Source: Hermatobates lingyangjiaoensis (taxonomy: Eukaryota > Arthropoda > Insecta > Hemiptera > Hermatobatidae). Taken from it: 64,000 nt of DNA. The notes beneath the pieces are model-generated. The model worked only from the letters and a program-made list of their open reading frames with translations. It did no database searches and was not told the origin of the DNA. This document shows positions 10,340-21,345 of the stretch, piece by piece. The DNA is taken from positions 1,798,001 to 1,862,000 of the forward strand of contig JAPFBL010000047.1 in assembly GCA_026182355.1 (NCBI GenBank). Reading direction: 5' to 3'. Made by a program: the position numbers and the translations under genes. Every line of letters begins with the position of its first letter. Positions within the stretch are counted from its first letter, which is position 1.

Positions 10340-13300
10340 GTGTCATTAAATATTTAAAGCTTAATTATTAACAACTGAATAAACTTTAATCAGACACTCT
10401 TGATTAATACATTACGTTCAAAATATCAATTCTTTTAATAATTATAACCAACTCAACTAACAAATACTTCATTGAAGATTTAGATCTTTAGAAACTGGAA
10501 TGGTTTCTCAGTTGAATTAGTGGACAAAGTCCTTTTCAAATAAGAACTTAATTTCAGTGAGGTCAGCAACTAAATTACCCGGCACTCATTACTTAGTTTT
10601 CGGTATACACCCCGGCTCTCAATCTTTTTTGAACAAGATAATGGTTTTATTCATTAAGTACGATTAGACAAGCTATCTAATTGCTAACAATCTATTCATC
10701 AAATTATATTTTATTAGCAACATATTTCATATACTAATATACTGATCATTATTAATGTAAATAAGTAATATTTTACTGTTATTTAAACTGAAATATTTTA
10801 AACTGTACATTTTTTGAATTTTTGTTCAAATAAGCTGGCTTATTTTTTTTTTTGTTTGGATCAGAATTTTTCGTAAACAAAACTATAACTATTGGTTATA
10901 AAACTTTTAGTAATATTATTGTTTTAAAACTTTTGTTAGAATGATTTTTGTGGTAAATAAAACAAAAAATTATTCTGAATGGTCTAAAAGAGGGTAAAAA
11001 AGGAACCTTATAAATTGCTAGTACATATGTTTAAACTTGAAGTTGAATGTTTAACATACAACTACAATGTTCCTGCTTGCGAGGGAATAAGTTAGAACGT
11101 GACATTTTGTTATTGTTTTAGTTTGTTTGGAGGTCACGTTAGAAATGTTTGGATGTAGAAACTGAATGTTTACTGTAAATACGTCATAACAAAAGGTTTT
11201 TAAACAGATGCAATACCATTCAACCTTACTGAGATGATGTTATTTCACATAATCATATGAAGCAAACCTTTATTTTTACTAATAAGTACGTACAACTTTC
11301 CTTTAGTATCCTACCATTTTTTAGTGTTCTAATATTTCAAATCCGAAAGATGGGTCACCAAAAATGGATTTAATTAATGATTATAATTACAAGTACTAAC
11401 TCAATAACATTTTTAAAAGTCAGTTGTAGGAAATTTTTTTTAGAAGGTGTTTCGAAATATGTCTATTTAAATTTCCTCTGCTATCCAAAAATAAATTACC
11501 ACTGAACAATTTGAAAAAAAAAACAGTGAATTATTGCAATACTTGAATAATAATAGGTCATTTATAGAATTTCTGTTATTTTTTTTAACTTTTTTTGAAA
11601 AACTTGGCTACTGTCCAAAACAAATTATCAATGAATCCATTACATGAATACACTACACTGATATATTAAATGAATAATTTGCATGAATACATTGTATGAG
11701 TGCATTAAAAGAACACATTACATGAATACATTACATGAACAGCAATGGTCCATTTACTTCTCTTGAAGCTTAAAATATTACTAGCACATCGTTTACATGT
11801 AAGCGGAATTATCCTAATTTCCGAGGCATTTGGTGTATGATAACTGTCAGAGTAAAACACAGAGTTAAGTTATTTGTATGATTGTGCTTTCACATGTGAC
11901 TACCTAAATATTATTCATACATTTTAAATGCTATTTAAAATTTCAATAAACTTTGATATTTGAAGCAATGTCCAATGTCTATTTTACGCGTTAATTTTGA
12001 ATTAATTTCATATCTCACCATTATAATAAGAAAACCGTTCTCATTATCTGCAAACTATTTATTATAGGCTCAATTTTTATTTCACTGTTATAAGTTTGAT
12101 GTATGTTATACTTTGTGGAACATAATGGATAAAGAACATGTTAAAATAATTCTATTTTCAAATTCATGTGTGATTTACAAACATGTATCTTATCGCTATA
12201 CCATTTTACATCATTATACTAAATTCTAGAATTATCTTTGATAATTCTGTAAGACCTATAATTACTGATGACTGAGGAAAAAATTAAGGTACTTTTTTAT
12301 CTTCAAGGCTTTCGCGATAAACGTTAAATGTTACCCATTACATAAAAAATCTGTTTTTAACTTTTACGGGAACAGTAACCGAGTAAAGTGGCCTAGTTTC
12401 ATTCTCTTGTTCATTCCGAAAAAAAAAGAATTATGCATTAATCCAGAATATTGTTGCATGGATCAGAGTATAGTCAAAATATTTTAACGAATTGCCATCA
12501 AAATGTATGAACATATGTTAAATTTCTTTAAACTCACATTTATTTATTTTTTAGGCTATTACCGATTTGTACTACGATGCCCTAAAGACATTTGCGTGTA
12601 TCAATAGTTGAATTCTCCTAGAAAATATAAATAGGAAAGTTATTAAGAAACGCTTTTGATGGAATTTCAAAAATAGTCGATCAGGTCAACCACGAAATTT
12701 TAGCTTTCTGGTTGATAATTTTGGCGTAGTATCAATTTCTGACATAAACATATGATGAAAACAAAGATACAAGGATAAAAGAAAAATTCAATCAGTCTCT
12801 CAATTTCGATCTCAACCATAATCAGGAGAGAAGCAGAGGAAAAGCTCACCAATACCTGTGTAGCTTTGTTTATATTGAACTTGAATTCCCGGCTGCAGAT
12901 CGTGTCTTTATATGATTCGGAGTGCTAGATTCTATAGAATATTCTCGATGGGCCATTCTTTGGTTCTTCTCCTCAATTTTTTTCCTATTATTTTAATACA
13001 CTTTCAATATCCTCAAATTCGTTAGTAAAATAACAATGACATGGCATTGTTGTTTATGATCTTCCAAATTAGCAAAAGTTCGTGCTAGGAAGTGTTAAAG
13101 TTCTTCAACTAAAATAGGATCTATTAAGAAACTATTCTCTGAGTGTATGGAAAAAATCCTTTTAAAATAAAACTCTGAAAATAGACATATGTGATAAGGC
13201 GTTATTCCAGAGATAGTATCAATTACAAGAGCTTGAGAATTATTTCAGAAACAGCTGTTTGCTTGGAAGAGAAGAAATAAAGAACTACAACTAGCAGATT

Positions 13301-13439
13301 TCAATTATACATCCAAAGTTAGACTATCACATCGTTTGACCTAAAACTCATTATCAACACATAAAGTGTTGTAGGTTTGATTGACTTGCTATTCTGAGTT
13401 ATTAAATTATATGAAACACTGCTTCAATAAAGAGTGTCC
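10340..13439. other. AT-rich DNA without recognisable gene
   Basis: No ORF or element supported. At 11640-11745 there is loose repetition of tacatgaata-like words (attacatgaatacac, gcatgaatacatt), a degenerate short tandem repeat. Confidence 0.4.
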
Positions 13440-13720
13440 ATGACGCTTCCTCAAAAAGAATTGACATCTAAATGTATCCTAGTAACCAAACATGATTATC
13501 ATATACCCACTTTTGTAGAATCGGAATCAAAATTTACCCTACCTGCCCTCCGTGTGGGAGTAGGGAAGATGTGACTGGGGAACATATTAAACCACCATCA
13601 GAGTATATGCCAAAGACTATCTAAATTAGTTCTAAGTAACGCTTTTACTGACGAATAGTGGAAGAAGAGTCAATTAAATTGGGCTGCAAAGAAGGGAATG
13701 GACTAAATGCCCTTAAAAAT
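13440..13720 (+). pseudogene. LINE ORF2 C-terminal relic
   Basis: One plus-strand frame reads a partial RIGIK...CPPCGSREDVTGEHI. This matches the cysteine/histidine motif (CxxC...E..EH) at the C-terminal end of many Jockey/I/R1-like LINE ORF2 proteins. The expected final Cys-Pro is not present, and stops follow soon after. It is too short to assign a clade and could be unrelated to the LINE at 4.6-6.9 kb. Confidence 0.35.
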
Positions 13721-13729
13721 AAATTCATT

Positions 13730-14636
13730 TTTCCTTTTCTTTGGGGAACGAAAAAAAGTGTTATTAAATTAAACTATGCGAACAAGGTCGAGTTCTACAG
13801 CTGATATTTGCATGTTCCTAGGTTTTCAGTTTTTCATAAAAAATAGAATAGCTTGTATATGATGCAAGGTAGGATACAGCTGGTTACTCATAGAAGTCAA
13901 GCAACTAATCCAATGGGCCAATCTTGAGAAGAAAGTGAACATAGTTGTCATAATTATTGGACAATTGCAATCATTCTACTAGTTGCTTTGTTCTAGCCCA
14001 AGCATCGAGATCAGTTACTGCTCAAACAGGGAACATTTAATAATATACATAAGAAAATTGAAAATGAACAAATAATTCAATTTTTGATGTATATTCATAA
14101 TTTTGTGGTATTCTAAATTCACGCTAAACATTTTTGTTGATGAAGTCTCTATGTAACGGACTGGGTGTGAATTCAAAGAATTCGTGGCAACAAAGTGTCT
14201 CTTTTTCAAGTTCTTAGAAAATGTTCATATAATTAGTTCTGATTTGTAAATAAATTAATAGATTTTGGGCATTATTGTACCATGAAAAAGTATTTGAAAA
14301 ACGAAAAAATTTCTTTTTACTTCTTTTTTAGACGTAAAAAGAAATAAAATTTCTACATTATGTCAACAAAATATTTGAATGATGACATAAAAAAGTAATA
14401 ATTTTATATATTAGGACGTAAGCAAAATTCAAATTATGCCATCATTTTGGGCTTACTTTTGGATTTATTTAGCTTTATTATGAAAAAAATCTTCAGCAGG
14501 TTTAACAAGTTGTTCTAAAAGAATTTGGGGAATATTGTGAAATATTATAAACTGAAGAACTGAAATAATTCCGTCACAAAAAAAAAAAAAAATTACCTTT
14601 CCATAAATGAATATATTATATCCATATATCAGCTTG
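13730..14636. other. Noncoding DNA, nothing recognised
   Basis: AT-rich, with poly-A at 14577-14592. No supported feature. Confidence 0.4.
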
Positions 14637-14930
14637 TCAAAGACGTGTAATCATGTAGTACTGTGATAGCCCTGTAGAATGTGATTGATACTGTCATTGC
14701 CTGTCATATGCCTCCAATCCATATAGTAATGTGATAGGTAATATGCGTGTGATGCAGTGATTGTCTGTCATATACCTCTAATGCATAGAGTAATGTGATA
14801 GGTAATATGCGTGAGATGCTGTGATTGCCTGTCATATACCTCTAATGCATATAGTAATGTGACAGGTCTGTAATACGCGTGTGATACTGTGAAAGCCTGT
14901 CATATACCTCTAATGCATATGGCAGTGTGG
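14637..14930. repeat. Minisatellite, about 64-bp unit, 4-5 copies
   Basis: The units share gcctgtcatatacctc, taatgcatatagtaatgtga and taatatgcgtgtgat. The word ctgtcatat recurs at intervals of about 63-67 bp. Copies differ by small indels. Confidence 0.8.
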
Positions 14931-15640
14931 TAACTAAAAATTAGTATTCAATACTGTAACTGCTTGAAAATTACACTAATGTAATCATATGCACTATATG
15001 ATTATACATCTATGAGAAGCTATCACATGGAACAATTTTCGCGGGTTTGACATATTCACTTTAAATAGCGATTTTTTTAAATATAATTTTACATGAAAAT
15101 TACATGCATCTTAAAATTATAGCATTGTTCAATTTATGCTATTATTTTAGTCATTTGATATTGTGTGTTTTATGTTTGTATCCAAACAAGTTTTCATATA
15201 TAATAAAGATAATTTATTATCCAAAAGATATACTTGAAAGAAGAAATGCTATTATTTTAACAGATGTCACTAGTCAAGAATATATTAACAGTGTTGAGAA
15301 CCCTAATTTCCATTTTTTAAGTCTTACAAAGTAAGGGAATTAGTTAATTATGCTTTGAAATATGTCAACGTGTTTAAAAGAACTCCTTAGTAAGTAGGCC
15401 AAGTTTACGAGAGTCAGGTAATAATTCAATGACGAGAAAAGCACCATTACTGCAATCTCTGTTGGCTGTAGGAAGGTGAACTATCTCAGTAGGTTAATTA
15501 AACTAGAGAGATACCCGTGTTTTACCTTCGCCTTCTTAAATCATCCAAACTGGATATAAACGAATTGAAGAAATCTCTTGATACCTCTATCGATATAAGC
15601 GGAGTGCAACTTTTATATTGGAAAAATATAATTCAAATAA
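14931..15640. other. AT-rich DNA, nothing recognised
   Basis: No coding or repeat family signal. Confidence 0.35.
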
Positions 15641-16110
15641 ATACAAATTAATATACTAATTTATATATATGTATTCATAAATAATTATATATATAGAAAA
15701 GATGTTTTTATATATGATGCACTATATATAGCAATTACGACCTCTGTATTTTCATAGGGCCTAAGGTTGATTCATTTATTACATGTCACCAATATTGTTA
15801 GGCGTTAGAAATATCACCGGCTTGATTGTAAGTAAACTTTATTAATTTTTTTCTAACTTAAATGAATTAAAGTGTTCTCAAAATAGAATTCTAAAACCTG
15901 TTCATCCTGCAAGTCAGCGTTTAAGCTTAATAACGTTACACTACGTCCTCGTATTTGAAGACTCAGTATGTCCTATAACTAATAGGATCTTTTCGGGTGA
16001 ATATATGCGTATAATATAGAAATGGTATTATAACTAGATACGACTAGCTTGAATGCTAGCTGTAATCTCACTAATCTATTGACCAAACTTAACTTCAGAC
16101 ATTATAGATT
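15640..16110 (+). repeat. Unclassified dispersed repeat, copy 1
   Basis: Shares ordered segments with 18590-19040: gcctaaggttgattcattta, then cctgtcaccaat-type sequence, tacgtcct, atatgcg, and finally aacttaacttcaga plus attatagat. The 3' segment recurs a third time at 16600-16790. It carries no coding capacity and no ends that I can name. It could be a nonautonomous transposon. Confidence 0.5.
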
Positions 16111-16116
16111 AAAAAC

Positions 16117-16152
16117 TATTATTATTATTATTATTATTATCATTATTATAAT
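16117..16152. repeat. (TTA)n microsatellite
   Basis: A run of tta/tat triplets with one interruption. Confidence 0.9.
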
Positions 16153-16204
16153 ATATTATAGACTATTTTACATCGGGCCAGGTTAGTACGATAACAACGT
16201 TCTT

Positions 16205-16435
16205 GCGTGTGGGTAGATAGATCCATGGTTCATAAATCTGAGAACATAGTTCCTCGGAGATGATGTTAAGCTGTCGATTCCAAGCCTGTAGCTTGTCAGG
16301 TATTTGATGATCCCTACTCTAAATTCATTTGAGATGCGCAAAATTTATGACTCCCAATGTAGAATAAATAGGTAAGGTAGAGCTCGCCCATTAGTAATAT
16401 GGGTGTCAAATAATCAAAGGGCCACAATTTCCTTC
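16205..16435 (+). mobile_element. tRNA-derived SINE, head missing
   Basis: Recognised from aaatctgagaacatagttcc, atgttaagctgtcg, cctgtagcttgtcaggta, gatccctactctaaat and gactcccaatgtagaa, in the family order. The tRNA-like head is absent or too diverged. Confidence 0.65.
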
Positions 16436-16599
16436 CCTAGAACTATTCTAAAACGTGGAAGCGTTATAAGTGTAGGCATTGGAGAACAACAAACAAACAA
16501 CGTTATAGAAACAACGTTATATTGGTTGAAATAAATAGAAAATTCCTTGGGTAAGATCTGTTTTAGTGAATATATCCGTGAGGATATAAACATATTATA

Positions 16600-16790
16600 A
16601 CTGTTATAAAATTAGCGTATACTAACTTGAATACTAGCTGCAATAACGGTAAACTGTAGATTGAGCTTAACTTCAGGTATTATGGATCGGTTAAGTTGAT
16701 TAGTAATATTTTTAGAATGGGATTTTTTTGGAGTAAATTTAGATGTGACGATATAAAAATAGTGAATCACTATAACATTTTCTCTCTTAA
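16600..16790 (+). repeat. Unclassified dispersed repeat, 3' part
   Basis: Shares gagcttaacttcaggtatta, ttttagaa and the tgacgatataa-like end with the copies at 15.6-16.1 and 18.6-19.0 kb. Confidence 0.45.
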
Positions 16791-16809
16791 AAAAAGCATG
16801 AATAATATA

Positions 16810-17046
16810 GGGGGGCAGGTTAGCTCAGTGCCGACGTGCTCGTCTTTACACTGGTAGGTACGGGGGTTCGATTCCCACTCTGAACCTCGATTTATTCACG
16901 TTGGAGGTGAATAAATCCGTGCACGTCGACCCTCGGACAGGATGTTAAAAAGCGTCGGTCTCGATGTCAAGTACTCGTTAAAGATCCCTACTCTATAAAT
17001 ACACTTTGAGTTAGGCAAAATTTAGGACTGCTAATGTAGAATGAAT
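16810..17046 (+). mobile_element. tRNA-derived SINE with intact pol III boxes
   Basis: The tRNA-like head starts with gggggcaggttagctcag. The A box is about 16820-16831 (tagctcagtg) and the B box is 16865-16875 (ggttcgattcc), at normal tRNA spacing. The family body follows: cgatttattcacg, aataaatccgtgcacgtcg, ccctcgga, gtactcgttaaagatcccta and gcaaaatttaggact. The A and B boxes would act as an internal RNA polymerase III promoter. The tail is cut short. Confidence 0.85.
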
Positions 17047-18589
17047 AGCAGATACAATATTCCCTTGAGGAATCAGCATCAGAGCATCAGATGTCTGACT
17101 TAATCAGATGATGTACAAGTACATTGATATGACATTTAATTATTAAACCCTTACGTCGATCTGATTCCTTTGAGCAATGATCTGTTTTATTAAACTGTCA
17201 GTAATAATGACATTTTTCCTACTATTGCTGGTGATTTTCACCAGAGTTGCTTTTCTGAACCCCTGAATATATCTGAAAATATATGAAACAGAAACTATTT
17301 TTTTTCGCAAGTATTTAGTGTTCAAAAGCACTCTAGATACTGTTATAAATTATTCTGATACTCTTGTTTGTTCGTTGTACACTTTTTGTACACAAATTTT
17401 GTTTTCAAATATTTTTCCCTCAATCCCAATAAAAATATTTATCCTAATTGCACATAAACTTGTATCTGTTGTACGTTTGGCACAATTTTCTTACTTTTCA
17501 TGTAAGTACATATTTTATTTGAAATTAATATTGTTTTAATTATCTGTCATGTTTTATTACAGTTGTTGGCATTTTTTTTAGCTTAGTAATCTTATTTTTC
17601 TACCAAAATTATTTAATTTAAAAACAATGTATATATATATATATATTACCAAAAGATTGCTGAATACAGCAATTTAATTTTACATTCACTATTATGAATG
17701 ATCACTAATGGACAAACTGACGAATAAACTTGTATTAATCAATGACTGTTCTAGATAAACTACAATCAAACTGAATTAAGATTTATTGAGTTTTAATTAA
17801 AAGAGTTTTGAATTTGCCTTAAGCTAACTTGGATATAAATACAAAGAAAGCTGAAGTCTTGTTTTAAAACAGTTGCAAGACCCATGGAATGACGTAAAGG
17901 AGTCTAAATTTAGCAAATCACTAATTTTATATGAGATGAAAGAATTGCTTTCTCTAGCTTTAAATCTCGTTTGTTAATACACGATTTGTTTTTCTTAAGA
18001 AACTAAAACAATTCTACAATTGAGTAAATAATGAAATGGAAAATACATTTAAAAGCAAGCCTTTTAAAAATGATTTCTTTTTTTATGTTGGTTTGGAGTC
18101 CAATGAAGTAAATAACGAATATATATGTATTAAATGAATTTGTGTCGAAAATCAAGTATATATTTAATATTTTGAAAATAACAGAAACAATTTTGAAAAA
18201 AAAATTGAATTATTATAAAATAACATAATTTGAAACCAGTTGTTTAATTAGGGTGACGAAAACATATTTTTTGACTCTTTAATGAAACTTACTTCAATAT
18301 ATCATATTTTATCTTGTGTGCTTTAATTTCTTCTGAAATATTTTTTGTTATTATATAGAGATAAAATTAGAATTTAATTTTAAAAAATGTATTTCTTTGA
18401 TAAGGTAAATGTAGAACTGGCTTTTTGAATGAAAGATATACTGGAATAATAATAAAAAAGTGAAAAATAAATCTACGATCCATGAAAATAATTAACAAAC
18501 CCTTTTGTTATAGAAAAAAGCATATGCAGTTGGTACACACTCATTTCTTTGTACGAAATTATATGGATATTAAATTCAACCTGGTTTGA
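17047..18589. other. AT-rich DNA without gene
   Basis: There is a (TA)n stretch near 17631-17646. No supported coding or known repeat. Confidence 0.4.
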
Positions 18590-19040
18590 AAATTATGATA
18601 ATAAAACACGTTCATTTTGTATGCGCTATATATATAATTTACGTCTTTGGTGTTTTTGTTGCGCCTAAAGGTTGGTTTATTTATTACTTGTCACCAATAA
18701 TCTAAGGATGGATCTGTAAGAGGTATTCATTCTGAAAGTTGGCATGTAAACTTCATAACATCACAGTACGTCCTATTCATATGTGAGTGCGCATATGTTT
18801 CCCTCGCACACTGCTAAATCATGATTTATTGGTTAAATAATAATACATAATAAATAAAACACTTATGTGGTTGTTACTATTGTGTAAATTTCTGAAATAT
18901 GAACTAGTTCCAATGACGTTTAACTTCAGATCAAACTTAACTTTAAACTTTATAGATCGGTTGATTTCCATGGTAAAGTCTTAGAAAGGTATCTTTTTGA
19001 GTTAATATAGGCATGACGAAATAATGCAGTTATTAAGATT
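18590..19040 (+). repeat. Unclassified dispersed repeat, copy 2
   Basis: Same order of segments as at 15640-16110 (gcctaaaggttggttta, cttgtcaccaat, tacgtcctattcat, aacttaactt, tatagatcggtt). It ends with ttgagttaatataggcatga, matching the end of the 16.6-16.8-kb copy. Confidence 0.5.
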
Positions 19041-19170
19041 AACTAATACATTGATTTTACGTTCTTTATTTCCAAAAAAATATTACAATTTTGCCAGACA
19101 TATCAGGGAAATAATTCCATATTAAATCATTAGTTGTGCAATCCGTAATTGTATGGTATTTACTCATTCT

Positions 19171-19435
19171 GAGGTAAAATGGATAAACAAACAAAAGTCT
19201 CCACGCAAATGAAGTTTTATTCAACAACAACAACGCGTTTCGAACACTTGGTGTTCATCATCAGGAAGACACTACAATACAAATTAGCTTGATATAATGT
19301 AACTGATTAGATATAATTTGTATTGTAGTGTCTTCCTGATGATGAACACAAAGTGTTCGAAACGCGTTGTTGTTGTTGTTGAATAAAAGTTCATTTGTGT
19401 GGAGACTTTTGTTTGTTTATCCATTTTACCTCAGA
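19171..19435. repeat. Foldback element with hammerhead-like cores on both arms
   Basis: The arms 19171-19285 and 19314-19435 are near-perfect reverse complements, with a spacer of about 28 bp. The outer ends read tctgaggtaaaatgg and its complement. Each arm holds CTGATGA, stem II TGAACAC/GTGTTC, GAAA and the self-complementary ACGCGT, followed by (GTT)n. On the plus strand CTGATGA is at 19336-19342 and GAAA at 19359-19362. The left arm has the same on the minus strand. Stem I is not convincing by eye, so activity is doubtful. Related relics lie at 31.6-31.9, 42.4, 53.05 and 58.97 kb. Confidence 0.75.
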
Positions 19436-19439
19436 ATTC

Positions 19440-20640
19440 TATATTATTATGACAGCCTATTCAAACGAAAACTAGATGTTATAGTTATGATAATTTGTCT
19501 GTTTGACAAAATGCTAATATTTTGATAATTTAAAAAAATATGTCAACTATTTGTGCTTATTAGTTGAAGAGAAAGAAAATAGTCTATGTATTATCATGAA
19601 TTATCAACTATGTTCTTGTAGTTTTCTCAGTTCTTGTAGTTCTTCTTCTAAGAAAGGAATGTACGTTAATAAACACATGCAATTGTGGGCTTAGGTCTTA
19701 GATAGTACATGCGTCCACTTTATGCTTCCTAGCAGATGTTAGAAATACAGTTCAATAATCTTCTGACAGTTGAAAAATATTGTAAGAATTAGTTGTTACT
19801 ACATATTTAGATTGATATTGTTTCTTTAGAGATATATTAGGCCACTACTTTTGAGTAATATTCTTTATTTTGAAACCTTTGAAATGCATAACATCTATTT
19901 AAATAGCAACGGTAGCAATTAATTGACCGTAGCATTTTTTCCCAAAATTTTGAATTGAGTTGATTTTCCTTAATAGCTTTGTATTCTCTTATAGACAGCC
20001 TTGCTGCGTTATAGTTGGTCTGTTCAGCAAATTATTAAGCTTTTCTTTCTTCTGTTAAGAAACATTTAATTTTGTTTTTGGAATACATGTATACGGATAT
20101 TTCCTTAAATACGTAATATATCGGAAAAATTGCTTTAATTTTCTATGATTCGAAATATAGTATATTGGACTAAAAAAAATAATAAAAACTTGTCATTTGA
20201 AACAAATTTTAAGTGAAAACATTTATTAAACCCTACAGTTTGAATGTATAATGAAATCTAGAAGAGTTTTTTTTTAAGAAAGTGAAACTTTTTATATACA
20301 TTTAAAACATGTTTTCTTTGCTTAATTCATTAAATTAATGACGATGTGTTTTTTTGATATATACATTTATTTTTAATGCAGTATATAAACAAAACAGTCT
20401 TGCGAATACAATGTCAAGATTTGGATTTTTCAATGGTATTAAGTGTTTTTATTAATTATTCTGCGCGTGTTATCTTATGAGTTTACTTTAAACTTATTCC
20501 AGATTTAAAAGTAAGTTGGGTCTGTCTAACTAAACCTAGAAATGGCTTGGCATGCTTGCTAGTGTTCAGTTTTTTAAATTTCAATACCTCTAATTTTAGC
20601 ATAGTCATATTTAAATTCATATTTTGCCAGGTTGCTAAAA
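19440..20640. other. AT-rich DNA, nothing recognised
   Basis: No supported feature. Confidence 0.4.
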
Positions 20641-20644
20641 ATAG

Positions 20645-21345
20645 TAATAATAATATAATTATACCTATGATTGATTAAGTACATAACAGTACTTATGATA
20701 GATTGAGTGAGTAACGTTACTTATGATTGCTAAATTTATAATGTAATTTTGATTGGTTGGATACACTTATGATTGGTTAAGTACTTATATAACGGTACTT
20801 ATAATAGGTTAAGAATGTAAGGTACTTAGGTTAGGTTAGGTTGCAGTGACAGCCCCACAAGGGAACACACGTAGACCGACCATTGGCCCTTTGTGATACC
20901 ACACAATGAAGATTGATTCTACAGTAGGAGTCCTAAAATTTGTCTAACCCAAGTGAGTTTAGAGTAGGGATCGTTAACGACTATCTGACATCGTACAGGC
21001 TCGGGACTGACGGTTTAACCTCCTTCTCCGAGCGAGGATGTGCTCAGATTTATTCACCTCCTCATATAAATAAATCGAGGGCGAGGTGGGGATTGAACCC
21101 CGGTCCTATTATTTCATATGCGAGTACGTTAATCACTGAGCTAGCCTGACACCCCCTCCCCCCAAAGTACTTATGATTGATTAAATATATAACTATACTT
21201 ATTAGTGGCTAGGTATATAACGGTACTTACGATTAAATGAGCGTATAACGGTACTTATGGTGGTCAAGTATATAACGCATGTTTGATTGGTTAAGTATGA
21301 CGATACTTACAATTGGTTAAGTAAATAATGATCCTTATGATTGGT
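20645..21345. repeat. Degenerate minisatellite around acttatgattggttaag
   Basis: Units of about 30-40 bp repeat acttatgattggttaagta and tataacggtactt on both sides of a SINE (20828-21163). The SINE therefore inserted into a pre-existing array. Confidence 0.8.
20828..21163 (-). mobile_element. Full-length tRNA-derived SINE in a minisatellite
   Basis: In reverse orientation the tail repeats ttagg three times at 20828. The body follows, and the tRNA-like head ends at the poly-C near 21163, with gattgaaccccgg as the B-box complement. The flanks aaggtactt (20819-20827) and aaagtactt (21164-21172) match at 8 of 9, a likely target duplication, although the surrounding array repeats the same word. 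This is the most complete copy in the window together with 60008-60315. Confidence 0.85.

Noticed and set aside
16810..16885. tRNA-like sequence as a functional tRNA gene
   Set aside because: The A and B boxes are present, but the acceptor stem does not close and the sequence continues into the SINE body.
19171..19435. Inverted repeats read as a CRISPR array or phage attachment site
   Set aside because: This is eukaryotic DNA with paired arms and a hammerhead core. There is no repeat-spacer periodicity.
20828..20845. ttagg repeats as an internal telomere
   Set aside because: Only three units, located at the SINE tail, and single ttagg words recur at other SINE tails.
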